From the NCBI GenBank assembly GCA_017450215.1, contig JAFSVH010000025.1:1-44469 (forward strand): a stretch of DNA of 44,469 bases, given 5' to 3'. The first letter of the stretch is position 1; each line of letters opens with the position of its first letter. Below the pieces are notes generated by a model that saw only the letters and a list, made by a program, of their open reading frames with translations, was not told where the DNA came from and did no database searches. Below, piece after piece: positions 28,492 through 36,892 of the stretch. The translations under genes were made by a program, and so were the position numbers. The stretch comes from Bacilli bacterium (lineage in GTDB: Bacteria; Bacillota_I; Bacilli_A; ML615J-28; CAG-698).

Positions 28492-29013
28492 ATGAAATAT
28501 AATTATAGTGATTTTTATTGTGTTGCAAAAGTAGATGACATTGATGCTATTATGGAAGTAATAGAAGATGCAAGATTGTTTTTAAAAGAAGAAGGAAATG
28601 GACAGTGGCAGGATGGTTATCCTGACAGATGTGATTTACTTAATGATATTAAAAATGAACGATTATTTGTAATTAAAGATGAAACAAATACAATTGCTGC
28701 AGTATGTGCTATTACATATTATGAAGAAGATTATAGTCATTTATATGAAGGAAAATGGAAAAGTGATTATGATTATTGTGTAATGCATAGAGTAGCAGTT
28801 AGAAGAAATAAGCGTAATCAAGGTTTTGGTAAAAAATTATTTGAAGTTTTTATTGATGTTGCAAAGATTGAAGGATATCATTCTTTAAGAATAGATACTC
28901 ATAAAAACAATAAACAAATGCTTCATTTGTTTGAATTATTTGGATTTGAATATTGTGGGAAAGCAATATTGAAACCAAACAAAGACCGCGTTGTATATGA
29001 AAAAATAATATGA
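28492..29013 (+). CDS. GNAT-family N-acetyltransferase
   Basis: A 173-residue acetyl-CoA-dependent acyltransferase. Residues about 70-85 form the central strands (IAAVCAITYYEE), the acetyl-CoA loop is RRNKRNQGFGKKLFE (about 104-118), and the C-terminal helix and strand contain MLHLFELFGFEYCG. The N-terminal WQDGYPDRCDLLNDI segment is common in a subgroup of uncharacterised GNATs. The ribosome-binding site (AGGA) is weak. Substrate unknown. It lies 70 bp after the glutamine synthetase gene with tandem repeats between, so cotranscription is possible. Confidence 0.85.
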   Translation: MKYNYSDFYCVAKVDDIDAIMEVIEDARLFLKEEGNGQWQDGYPDRCDLLNDIKNERLFVIKDETNTIAAVCAITYYEEDYSHLYEGKWKSDYDYCVMHRVAVRRNKRNQGFGKKLFEVFIDVAKIEGYHSLRIDTHKNNKQMLHLFELFGFEYCGKAILKPNKDRVVYEKII

Positions 29014-29041
29014 TAAATTAGAATTATTAAAGAATGTATAG

Positions 29042-29078
29042 GTGGAAAAATAGTTATATTTGCTATTTATCCACTTAT
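29042..29078 (+). terminator. Terminator after the GNAT gene
   Basis: A 12-bp stem with one mismatch, GTGGAAAAATAG (29042-29053) with CTATTTATCCAC (29063-29074), then TTATTT. Confidence 0.65.
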
Positions 29079-29116
29079 TTAATAATTGAATTATCTTGCA
29101 TTTCGATTGAAATCCA

Positions 29117-29275
29117 TTAAAATATATAAATAATTTGTGTTTTTCGATAAGCGATATCAGCAGAGAACTCTATTCTAATAGTCAAATTAGAATTAAGCAA
29201 TTCTACTAGTCCTGACTTAATGACATTGTATAGGTTAGATAAACATTTATGAAAAGTATTTGCTAGTTCGCTCAT
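29117..29275 (-). other. Orphan minus-strand reading frame, unrecognised
   Basis: An ATG-to-TAA frame of 52 codons on the minus strand, open a further 14 codons or so upstream to a TAG near 29320. The product begins MSELANTFHKCLSNLYNVIK and includes LTIRIEFSADIAYRKTQ. Its base composition is less AT-biased than the flanks, which suggests coding ancestry. There is no convincing ribosome-binding site and I recognise no family. It may be a tiny gene or a gene remnant, and is the only plausible minus-strand coding signal in the window. Confidence 0.25.
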
Positions 29276-29377
29276 GAAGGCAGTTTTAGATTGGTTTTTA
29301 AATGAAATGGTAATATTCGCTTTCTATGTATTTTAAATCATAATAGGACAAATGTTTATTATTTAATTTTGATGATG

Positions 29378-29504
29378 TATAATGTAATAGGTTCACAATA
29401 ATACACCTTTTTTGTTTGTCTATATTTATTATATTGGATATTATTATGAACTATAATAAGATTGTTAATATGGGAGTGAAGGGGCACCTTCATTCCTTTT
29501 TTTT
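29378..29504 (+). ncRNA. Candidate structured small RNA
   Basis: TATAAT (29378-29383; the -35 is weak) is followed at the expected start (about 29390) by GTTCACAATAAT (29391-29402), which pairs with ATTATTATGAAC (29440-29451; one mismatch). Next comes a strong terminator, GGAGTGAAGG (29473-29482) with CCTTCATTCC (29487-29496) and eight T. The predicted RNA would be about 115 bases with two stems. No reading frame fits. The remaining spacer to 29640 has a short GTAGGA/TCCTAC inverted repeat (29513-29530) and nothing else I can name. Confidence 0.35.
29473..29504 (+). terminator. Strong intrinsic terminator in the spacer
   Basis: A 10-bp GC-rich stem (one G-U), GGCA loop and eight T. It terminates no obvious gene, which supports a non-coding transcript upstream. 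Confidence 0.85.
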
Positions 29505-29644
29505 ACACTAGGGTAGGAGCCCATTCCTACTAATACCTCTTTGTTATAACAACAATATTTTTCTATTTTCATTTTACAAAACATATTTTATTAAATTTTT
29601 TTAAATTATTTAAAAAAACACTTTCATATTCATTTTATATTTGA

Positions 29645-29650
29645 TATAAT
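29645..29650 (+). promoter_or_regulatory. Likely -10 element before the lipoprotein-subtilase pair
   Basis: TATAAT 44 bp before the lipoprotein start, with a poor -35 (TTTCAT) 17 bp upstream. Confidence 0.45.
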
Positions 29651-29693
29651 GATGATGTAAATAGAATTAGGATATATGAAAGGAGGTAATAAA

Positions 29694-30404
29694 ATGAAGA
29701 AATTAGTATTTGTTTTAATTACGTTATTTTGCTTTTTCTTAATTGCATGTAATGAAAAGCAAGATGATGAAGAGCAAGGTAATGTAGGTATTGATGATAA
29801 GATTAATTTAGAGAATAAAAGTGATCTTGAAATTGTTAATCATGGACAAAAAGAAAACATTGATGTGGAAACAAAAGAAGACGAAGAAAATGTTAACAAG
29901 ATAGATGGTTTAGATGTTGAATTAAAAACATCATATGATAATAAGGATAGTGAAAATATCGAATCTAATGGAGAACTAAAAATCATTGAAAATGAGATTA
30001 GCGAAGAATTAGAACTATTTCTCAAAAAAACATATGTAGATATTGTAAATTCTGAACGCCAAAGTGGATTAATTTGCGTGGATGATGTTGATATCATTAG
30101 ATATATTGGTGAATACGGAGTTAATGGTAATATTTTTGTGTTAGTGATTAAAGGTGTACTTATGCATCCAGCAAGTATTCCTGAAAATAAGTATTTCATA
30201 TTTACCATGAAACAAGATGATATTTCTAGAATTTATTACGTAAAAAAAAGAATTTCAGAACTGCCATTAGTTATGGATTTGAATAATAATAAAATATATA
30301 ATTTATTTGAAGTATGCAACAAGGGAATCTTATCAATAGATGAAATGGATAAAATAATATATAATTACAAAATATTTGTTGGAGAAATAACGTATGAAGA
30401 TTAG
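29694..30404 (+). CDS. Lipoprotein of unknown function, paired with a subtilase
   Basis: A 236-residue predicted lipoprotein: a basic start, a hydrophobic signal and lipobox LIAC with the lipidated Cys at about residue 19. Next comes an acidic, Asp/Glu/Asn-rich linker (about 20-105) and a small folded domain (about 110-236). AAAGGAGGT lies 6 bp before the chosen ATG; the frame also opens at 29676, but that ATG precedes the site. The end overlaps the protease start by 11 bp, so the two are translated together. I recognise no family for the C-terminal domain. A surface chaperone, inhibitor or anchor for the protease would fit the pairing but is inference. Confidence 0.75.
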   Translation: MKKLVFVLITLFCFFLIACNEKQDDEEQGNVGIDDKINLENKSDLEIVNHGQKENIDVETKEDEENVNKIDGLDVELKTSYDNKDSENIESNGELKIIENEISEELELFLKKTYVDIVNSERQSGLICVDDVDIIRYIGEYGVNGNIFVLVIKGVLMHPASIPENKYFIFTMKQDDISRIYYVKKRISELPLVMDLNNNKIYNLFEVCNKGILSIDEMDKIIYNYKIFVGEITYED

Positions 30405-32748
30405 ATTAAATCGCTGTATAAACATCTTTTTATTCATTTGTTTGGTTGCATTATTTGTTTCCTTTGTGTTTGTTAAAGTTCATGGAACAAGTGCTAAGGA
30501 AGAAAAATATTATTGCAATGCAACCATAGATGATAGTTTTTCTAATGATAGTGTTTTGGTTATACTTAATAAAGAAGCAAGCTATAGATTAAAAGAATAT
30601 GATGAAAATGATTTTTCAGATATTAATTGTGAGAAAGTTATTAATCTTACTGGAACAGCTAAAAAAACTGCAGTAGAAAAGAGAGATAATCCACTTGTTA
30701 ATATAGATAATTATAGATGTACTTTATGTATTAAATTGAAAGAGAAATCAAAAGAAAAGGTTTTAAATACTATTAAAGAATTAATGAAACGTGATGATGT
30801 AATATATGCAGGACCTGATTATATAATGAATATTAAGTCAGCAACTCCTAATGATCTTTATGTTTCTTCTCAGTGGGGTATTAATTCGATAAACTTACCT
30901 TGGGCTTGGGATTTTTCTATTGGTAGTAATAGTATTGTTGTTGGAGTTGTAGACACAGGTATTGATGCAGATCATCCTGATTTATTTGGGAGAGTTAATG
31001 TTTCATTGTCTAGAGATTTCACCACTGGCGAAGAAATACAACCTGAAACTATTACTGATCCACATGGCCATGGAACACATGTAGCTGGAATTATAGGTGC
31101 CATTGGTAATAATGGTATAGGTATTTCAGGTGTTGCTTGGAATGTTAATTTTGCATCTTTGAGAGTGTTTGATGAAAATGGTGATGGCCTAACATCTAGT
31201 GTTTTTGAGGCTATTGATTATGCAGAAAAACACTCTATTTCGCTATTGAATTATAGTGGAGGATGGTATGAAAACTATGATAGTAATTATTTTGCCTTAA
31301 ATACTATATTTTCTATATATAATGGTCTTTTGGTATGCTCTGCAGGGAATGAAAACTATGATAATGATCAAGCATATACTTGTTTGCCAGCCAGCGCAGA
31401 TTTAGATAATATCATTTCAGTTGGTGCAATAAATAGCAATGATGAAAGATGGGTTTCTAATGCCTTAGATGGCTCTAATTATGGGGAAGAAACTGTTGAT
31501 ATTTTTGCTCCTGGTGAATATATTCTTAGCACATTCATATCGACAACATGCACTCATTCATCTATTGTTTTTGGTGATGGGACAAGGTTGTGTGAATTTC
31601 ATGAGGGAAATATAGAATTACTAGAAGAGTTTAGAGAAGAGCATAATTTATCTTGGAATAATATAATTCAAAATTTTGTTTCTTATTTTGGGTATTCTCC
31701 TAGTCATTATTTAGTGAGTCATTATCAATCTGATGGTCACCATTATTATAATCTTTCTGGTACCTCTATGGCAGCACCATTTGTTACTGGTGTAGCAGTA
31801 TTATTGTTATCTATTAACCCAAATTTAACCGTAAGTCAATTAAAAACAGCGATAATGAACTCTGCAGAAATACCAAACGTTAATGGTATAAATCCACTAG
31901 AGGATTTATGCGTGACAGATGGTAAACTTGATGCCTATGGTGCTGTTAAATATGTACTTGAAAATTATTTGGATAGTAGTAGTATTTTAAATTTAAATTG
32001 TGCCACTTCCATTCATACTTCAACAAAAAGTTGCTCTGAAGGTAATTCTATAATTTATAAAATAAATGTTGACTGTGCTAGATCTTATAAATTTATTTCT
32101 AATTCAGTAAATTCGCTTGATATGACTTTTTATGATAGTAGTTTTAATGAAATCACTTCTATTACACCTATTATGATAAATAACAATTGTACAGGAGTAA
32201 TTACCACATATTTAAATCCGGGCACATATTATTTAAGAGTATGTTTTCTAAATAATACTGATAGTGGTAATATTACTACATCATATCAAGTTACTTGGCC
32301 TTCAATAGCAACATTTAATACAAGTCTTAATCTACTTCCTTATCTACACTTAATAGATACTAATACTTATCATTGTGTAATAAACTTTAATAATACTTAT
32401 GGTGAAAAATTATTTAAGTTTAAACTTGATGCAGGAAGTAATGCTACATATTCAGCTGGTGTTATAAAAGTATATACAGATTCTAATCTAACAAATCAAC
32501 TAGATAGATATTCTATAAATAATCTATCCATTCCTGCTACATCAAACATAAATGAAAATGAATTATATGTATTTTTACCTGAAAATGGATTGTATTATAT
32601 TGAAATAACTGTTCCAAGAAATGATTATAATTCATTAGAGTTATTAATATCTAATATTGATGAGATGAGTATAGATTATTTAAGTACTTTAGCTACATCT
32701 ACATTAACTAATATATTTAGTTCAAAAACAGAAGCATCATATTTTTAG
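30394..32748 (+). CDS. Secreted subtilisin-like serine protease (S8), interrupted at an in-frame TAG
   Basis: Exported protease of 784 residues up to the TAG. Signal peptide about 1-33; propeptide about 50-148; S8 catalytic domain about 160-510 with Asp187 (VVDTGIDADHPDL), His226 (GHGTHVAG), oxyanion Asn319 (SAGNEN) and Ser458 (LSGTSMAAP). A roughly 65-residue insert (about 382-450) precedes the Ser motif. Two beta-rich PPC-like domains follow (about 540-650 and 655-765). All catalytic residues are intact. GGAG precedes the ATG inside the end of the lipoprotein gene. The frame continues without shift beyond the TAG at 32746-32748 for another 299 codons, so the protease is either shortened by a nonsense change or read through. 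Confidence 0.88.
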   Translation: MKIRLNRCINIFLFICLVALFVSFVFVKVHGTSAKEEKYYCNATIDDSFSNDSVLVILNKEASYRLKEYDENDFSDINCEKVINLTGTAKKTAVEKRDNPLVNIDNYRCTLCIKLKEKSKEKVLNTIKELMKRDDVIYAGPDYIMNIKSATPNDLYVSSQWGINSINLPWAWDFSIGSNSIVVGVVDTGIDADHPDLFGRVNVSLSRDFTTGEEIQPETITDPHGHGTHVAGIIGAIGNNGIGISGVAWNVNFASLRVFDENGDGLTSSVFEAIDYAEKHSISLLNYSGGWYENYDSNYFALNTIFSIYNGLLVCSAGNENYDNDQAYTCLPASADLDNIISVGAINSNDERWVSNALDGSNYGEETVDIFAPGEYILSTFISTTCTHSSIVFGDGTRLCEFHEGNIELLEEFREEHNLSWNNIIQNFVSYFGYSPSHYLVSHYQSDGHHYYNLSGTSMAAPFVTGVAVLLLSINPNLTVSQLKTAIMNSAEIPNVNGINPLEDLCVTDGKLDAYGAVKYVLENYLDSSSILNLNCATSIHTSTKSCSEGNSIIYKINVDCARSYKFISNSVNSLDMTFYDSSFNEITSITPIMINNNCTGVITTYLNPGTYYLRVCFLNNTDSGNITTSYQVTWPSIATFNTSLNLLPYLHLIDTNTYHCVINFNNTYGEKLFKFKLDAGSNATYSAGVIKVYTDSNLTNQLDRYSINNLSIPATSNINENELYVFLPENGLYYIEITVPRNDYNSLELLISNIDEMSIDYLSTLATSTLTNIFSSKTEASYF

Positions 32749-33648
32749 AAAGTAGATATTAGCCATAAATCAAAAATAAAAATTGAGCTTAATTCTAATA
32801 CTGGATGCTTTAATAGTACTAAATTATTTATATTTAAGTTAAACAAAGATCCAGGGTATGATATTGGTGTTAACCACTATAGTCTTGCATCAATTTTGCA
32901 AGTTAACTTAATATTTGATGAAAATAGTTATAATAATACAATAATCCTTGATGAAGGAACTTATTATATAGGTTATATTAATAATACAACTTGTTCATTA
33001 AATTTAAGTTTAAGAAGATTAATTAATGGAAGTATTAATATGGATGGAACATTAGTTAGTGACCCATACCCTAATCAAGGATATACAATTGGTAGTGAAG
33101 TATTATTAAATGGTGGTTCATATGATGAATATTATATTACTGAAGGATTCACTAGATGCATATATTTAATGGTTGATGATATCTTACTTGAACCAAATTC
33201 AAGACTCGCATATGATTGGTATTCAAGTAATGATGATATAGCAATAGTTACACAATATGGAACAGTTCTAGCAAAACCAGTTGATAATAATACTAATGTT
33301 ACAATATATGCAATATTAAAAGAAGACCCAAGTGTTGTTTATCGTAAGACATTTACTATTTTAAATGATGCATTAACATATGATATTTTACCTATTAATA
33401 TTTATGTTAATATGACAGTTCTAGCAGGTGATTATACACCTATTGATTTAAGTAATACAGTTGTACCAATTAATATGCTTCAATATTATTCATGGGATAT
33501 AACTCAAGGTGGTAGTGTAGATCATTGGGGTAATGTATATGCAAATGAAGCATCATTAGGTAATACATTATATATTACAGGAGATTATATATATAACGAA
33601 AGAGTTAAAATATTTATTAATGCTTTTGTAATAGAATCTACATCTTAA
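32749..33648 (+). pseudogene. In-frame C-terminal continuation of the subtilase
   Basis: Directly after the TAG, in the same frame, 299 codons remain open to a TAA at 33648. The first part (STKLFIFKLNKDPGYDIGVN through DEGTYYIGYIN) completes a third repeat of the beta domain seen twice before the stop (compare GEKLFKFKLDAGSNATYSAG and PENGLYYIEI). A bacterial Ig-like Big_2 domain follows (YDWYSSNDDIAIVTQYGTVL), then about 90 further residues. There is no ribosome-binding site or good start codon near the beginning (first ATG 33041), so independent translation is unlikely. A single substitution would restore a 1084-residue protein. Confidence 0.75.
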
Positions 33649-33703
33649 TGATTGATTTATATGATTAATTAAAAAGTGTATAAATTATTGATATATTGAA
33701 TTT

Positions 33704-33739
33704 AACGTCTTAAGAAAACCAATTCTTAAGACGTTTTAA
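33704..33739. terminator. Terminator after the subtilase
   Basis: A perfect 13-bp stem, AACGTCTTAAGAA with TTCTTAAGACGTT, 6-base loop and a short T-tail; strong stem, modest tail. Confidence 0.75.
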
Positions 33740-33796
33740 AAAACAAAATAATTAAAGAATCAAAATTAGAATTTATAATGGTGAACAATTTATTAA

Positions 33797-33825
33797 TTGT
33801 TTTATTAAAAATAATATGCTAAAAT
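33797..33825 (+). promoter_or_regulatory. Promoter of the uppS cluster
   Basis: TTGTTT (33797-33802) and TAAAAT (33820-33825), 17-bp spacer, 26 bp before the uppS ATG. Confidence 0.6.
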
Positions 33826-33851
33826 GTTTATAATAAATTAGGAGAAATACG

Positions 33852-34592
33852 ATGGCTTTATTTAAGAAAAGAAGAAAAGAAAATAATGATGAAATAAAAT
33901 TAGAAAATCTAAATATACCTAATCATATTGGTATTATTATGGATGGTAATGGTAGATGGGCTAAGAGAAGAGGAATGCCAAGAACTTATGGTCATAAAGC
34001 AGGTGTTGATAATTTAATTGAATTATCAAAATACGCTAATTCAATTGGTGTTAAATACATGACTGTTTATGCATTCTCTACTGAGAATTGGTCTAGACCT
34101 AAAGATGAAGTTTCATATTTAATGTATCTCCTCGATTCAACATTCAATAGATTAATTGATACAATTGAAAAAGATAACATCAAGATGAAGATTGTTGGTG
34201 AAAAAGATAAATTATCTGACCAATTGCTAGATGTAATTAAGCGGATGGAAGAGAAGACTAAAAACTGTACTGGTATGACATTATTTATTGCTTTTAATTA
34301 TGGAAGTAGACAAGAGATTGTTCATGCTTGTAAAGAGATAGTAAATGAAGGTAAAGAGATTAGTATCGATGAAATACAAAATCATCTTTATACAAAAGAT
34401 GGTGGTGATGTTGATTTATTAATCAGAACTAGTGGTGAACAAAGAATAAGCAATTTTATGCTATGGCAAATATCATATAGTGAGATTTATACTGCTGATA
34501 CTTATTGGCCTGATTTTAATGGTGATTGTTTGAATAAAGCTATCCTTGAATATAATAAACGAGATAGAAGATTTGGAGGCTTAAAGAAGTGA
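33852..34592 (+). CDS. uppS: Isoprenyl transferase (undecaprenyl diphosphate synthase)
   Basis: Cytoplasmic cis-prenyltransferase that extends farnesyl diphosphate with isopentenyl diphosphate to the C55 lipid carrier for cell-wall synthesis. The 246 residues contain the substrate motif IGIIMDGNGRWAKRRG (catalytic Asp31), the HKAGVDN segment, FSTENWSRP, DLLIRTSGEQR and the closing FMLWQISYSEIYTADTYWPDF. GGAG precedes the ATG. The TGA stop overlaps the cdsA GTG start by three bases. It is the first gene of the canonical Bacillota cluster uppS-cdsA-dxr-rseP-proS. Confidence 0.95.
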   Translation: MALFKKRRKENNDEIKLENLNIPNHIGIIMDGNGRWAKRRGMPRTYGHKAGVDNLIELSKYANSIGVKYMTVYAFSTENWSRPKDEVSYLMYLLDSTFNRLIDTIEKDNIKMKIVGEKDKLSDQLLDVIKRMEEKTKNCTGMTLFIAFNYGSRQEIVHACKEIVNEGKEISIDEIQNHLYTKDGGDVDLLIRTSGEQRISNFMLWQISYSEIYTADTYWPDFNGDCLNKAILEYNKRDRRFGGLKK

Positions 34593-35545
34593 AGCAAAGA
34601 ATAATAACTGGAGCAATTTTTGCTGTCTTGTTTATTCCAGGTGTAATTCTTGGCGGGTTTTATTTCTATGCACTTGGTTTAATTGTCACTTATGTTTGCA
34701 CATTTGAACTTTTAAATATGTTTTATAAAAAGAATGAAGGGCTGAAAATAATGAGATTCATTGTCCCTGTCTTTTCTTCTTTGTTCTTTACATTAATGCA
34801 TTACAAAATCAAGCAAGATCCTTCATTTTTTATGATAATTGATGGCAAGTTAAGGTTAGTGAGTTTAACTAGTATTGGTATTGCTCAATCATTTGGTTAT
34901 ATTTTTGGTATATTAATAATCGCATTAGCATTTATTATTTTGTTATTTGCTGTTATATCAATATTTATGAAGAATCCAGGTAAAAGTGCAATAAATATGA
35001 TATTTAGCTTTATCTATGGTGGTCTTATGTTATCAATGGCATTTTCTGTTGAAAACATAAATATTAGTCACACAATTAGATTTGAGTTTCCTGGTGTTAT
35101 ATTTGGTTATGTCTATTTAATTGTTGTACTCACTGATGTATTTGCTTATTTCTTTGGTTCTAAGTTTGGTAAACATAAATTATGCCCAACAATATCTCCA
35201 AAGAAGAGTGTTGAAGGAGCTATTTTTGGTTCTATTGGTTCTAGTTTAATTGGAACATTATATGTTTATATTTTTAATTTAATAGATGTTGATTATTCAC
35301 GTGGTGCCTTACATATTATTATTGTATATGTAATTATATTTGCTATTAGTTTGTTAGTAAGCATAATATCTCAATTTGGTGATCTTTTTGCATCAACTTT
35401 AAAACGTGAATATGAAATTAAAGATTATGGTAATATCTTACCAGGTCATGGTGGTTTGTTAGATAGATTTGATTCTACAGCTTTAGCTGGTTCTATTTTC
35501 TTTGTTGTTATTTTTATTATTAAATTTGTTCTATTATTTATATAA
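34589..35545 (+). CDS. cdsA: Phosphatidate cytidylyltransferase
   Basis: Membrane enzyme that activates phosphatidic acid with CTP to CDP-diacylglycerol for phospholipid synthesis. The 318 residues have about eight membrane helices and the signature region from SPKKSVEGAIFG to KREYEIKDYGNILPGHGG and LLDRFDS. The GTG start overlaps the uppS stop and has GGAGG 9 bp upstream, which indicates coupling. It is followed by 16-bp tandem repeats that begin in the last codons. Confidence 0.94.
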   Translation: MKQRIITGAIFAVLFIPGVILGGFYFYALGLIVTYVCTFELLNMFYKKNEGLKIMRFIVPVFSSLFFTLMHYKIKQDPSFFMIIDGKLRLVSLTSIGIAQSFGYIFGILIIALAFIILLFAVISIFMKNPGKSAINMIFSFIYGGLMLSMAFSVENINISHTIRFEFPGVIFGYVYLIVVLTDVFAYFFGSKFGKHKLCPTISPKKSVEGAIFGSIGSSLIGTLYVYIFNLIDVDYSRGALHIIIVYVIIFAISLLVSIISQFGDLFASTLKREYEIKDYGNILPGHGGLLDRFDSTALAGSIFFVVIFIIKFVLLFI

Positions 35546-35572
35546 TTTATTATTTATATAATTTATTATTTA
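35534..35572 (+). repeat. 16-bp tandem repeat at the end of cdsA
   Basis: TTATTTATATAATTTA occurs at 35534-35549 (spanning the cdsA stop) and 35550-35565, followed by a partial copy TTATTTA. Confidence 0.8.
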
Positions 35573-35584
35573 ATTAAAGAACTA

Positions 35585-35651
35585 AATTGTAGTGCAATAA
35601 TTGGAGGCAATAATTGTAGTGCAATAATTGGAGGCAATAATTGGAGGCAAT
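35585..35651 (+). repeat. Triplicated ribosome-binding site before dxr
   Basis: A 27-bp unit, beginning AATTGTAGTGCAATAATT and ending GGAGGCAAT, is present at 35585-35611 and exactly repeated at 35612-35638. A 13-bp third copy of its end, AATTGGAGGCAAT (35639-35651), directly abuts the dxr ATG. Three GGAGG sites therefore lie in tandem; only the last is correctly spaced from the ATG. Confidence 0.92.
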
Positions 35652-36824
35652 ATGAAGAATATTTATTTACTTGGTGCAAGTGGATCAATCGGAACACAAG
35701 TATTAGATTGTATAGATGAAGCAAATGACTTTAGATTAGTCGGCTTTTCAGTTAATTCTAATTTAAAAAGAGCTTGTGAAATAATTGAAAAATATAAACC
35801 TGAAATTGTATGCTTAGGAAAAGAAGAAGATGCACAATTTATAAAAACAAAATATGATTATATGCCTTTAAAAGTAGTATATGGTGCTGAAGGTTTAATT
35901 TCTCTTTCAATATACAATAGTAATGATGATGGAATATTGATCAATAGTGTTGTTGGAATGGTTGGACTTGCTCCAACAATTGAAGCAATAAAGATAAAAA
36001 GAAATATTTTACTTGCTAATAAAGAAACCTTGGTTGTTGGTGGAGAAATTATAAATAAATTAAAGAAACAATATGGAGTATCAATTATTCCAATTGATAG
36101 TGAACATAGTGCAATATTACAATGTATTGAAGGATCGAATAAAAAAGATATCAATAGATTGATTATTACCGCAAGTGGTGGTGCTTTTAGAGATAAAACA
36201 AGAGAAGAATTAAAGGATGTTACAATTGATGATGCTTTGAATCATCCTAATTGGAATATGGGTAAAAAGATTACAGTTGATTGTGCTACAATGGTTAACA
36301 AAGGTCTTGAAGTGATGGAAGCTCATTATTTATTTGATATTGATTATGATCATATTGATACTATCATTCATCGTGAAAGTATAATACATTCAATGGTTGA
36401 ATTTAATGATAATTCTGTTTTAGCATGTTTATCTAATCCTGATATGAGATTACCTATATCTTATGCTTTATATTATCCTAGAAAAGTAAGAAACAGTTTT
36501 TCAAGAAAATTAGATTTTGATACTTTAACAAAATTATCATTTAGAAAGATGGATAAAGATAGATTTCCGTGTCTTGCTTTAGCTTACAAAGTAGGTAAAA
36601 TGAGTGGAATTATGCCAACTGTATTTAATAGTGCTAATGAAGTAGCAACTAAATTATTTGTTGAAAAAAGAATTAACTTTTTAGAAATAGAAGATATTAT
36701 TTTTGATTGTGTTGATTATTTTGAAAAAAACTACTATAATGCAAATGAAGAACTAACACTTGAATTAATATTTAAAATAGATAAAGATGTTAGATTATAT
36801 TTAAGCAATAAATATAATTTATAA
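35652..36824 (+). CDS. dxr: 1-deoxy-D-xylulose 5-phosphate reductoisomerase
   Basis: NADPH-dependent enzyme making 2-C-methyl-D-erythritol 4-phosphate, the first committed step of the MEP isoprenoid pathway, which supplies the UppS precursors. The 390 residues contain GASGSIG (about 8-14, NADPH binding), IDSEHSAILQC (metal and substrate), TASGGAFRD, NMGKKITVDCATMVNKGLE and NSANEVA. I chose the ATG at 35652, 4 bp after the last GGAGG copy; an in-frame TTG at 35628 would add eight residues translated from the repeat itself. Fosmidomycin target in other bacteria. Confidence 0.94.
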   Translation: MKNIYLLGASGSIGTQVLDCIDEANDFRLVGFSVNSNLKRACEIIEKYKPEIVCLGKEEDAQFIKTKYDYMPLKVVYGAEGLISLSIYNSNDDGILINSVVGMVGLAPTIEAIKIKRNILLANKETLVVGGEIINKLKKQYGVSIIPIDSEHSAILQCIEGSNKKDINRLIITASGGAFRDKTREELKDVTIDDALNHPNWNMGKKITVDCATMVNKGLEVMEAHYLFDIDYDHIDTIIHRESIIHSMVEFNDNSVLACLSNPDMRLPISYALYYPRKVRNSFSRKLDFDTLTKLSFRKMDKDRFPCLALAYKVGKMSGIMPTVFNSANEVATKLFVEKRINFLEIEDIIFDCVDYFEKNYYNANEELTLELIFKIDKDVRLYLSNKYNL

Positions 36825-36892
36825 TAATAAAAAATATGTTTATTATTTATTAAAAAATTCGTTAGTTCCAATATATTATGAGGTGATTATGC

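Noticed and set aside
30394..33648. Reassignment of TAG to a sense codon in this organism
   Set aside because: fruK, ptsI and the RND transporter gene end in TAG at the expected family lengths, so TAG is a normal stop. Local read-through remains possible.
34589..34592. TGA read as tryptophan (Mollicutes code)
   Set aside because: Trp is encoded by TGG throughout, and uppS ends in TGA at the conserved family length with the cdsA start overlapping.
35585..35651. CRISPR-like array
   Set aside because: Only two and a half units that abut directly, with no unique spacers; it is a tandem duplication of a ribosome-binding site.
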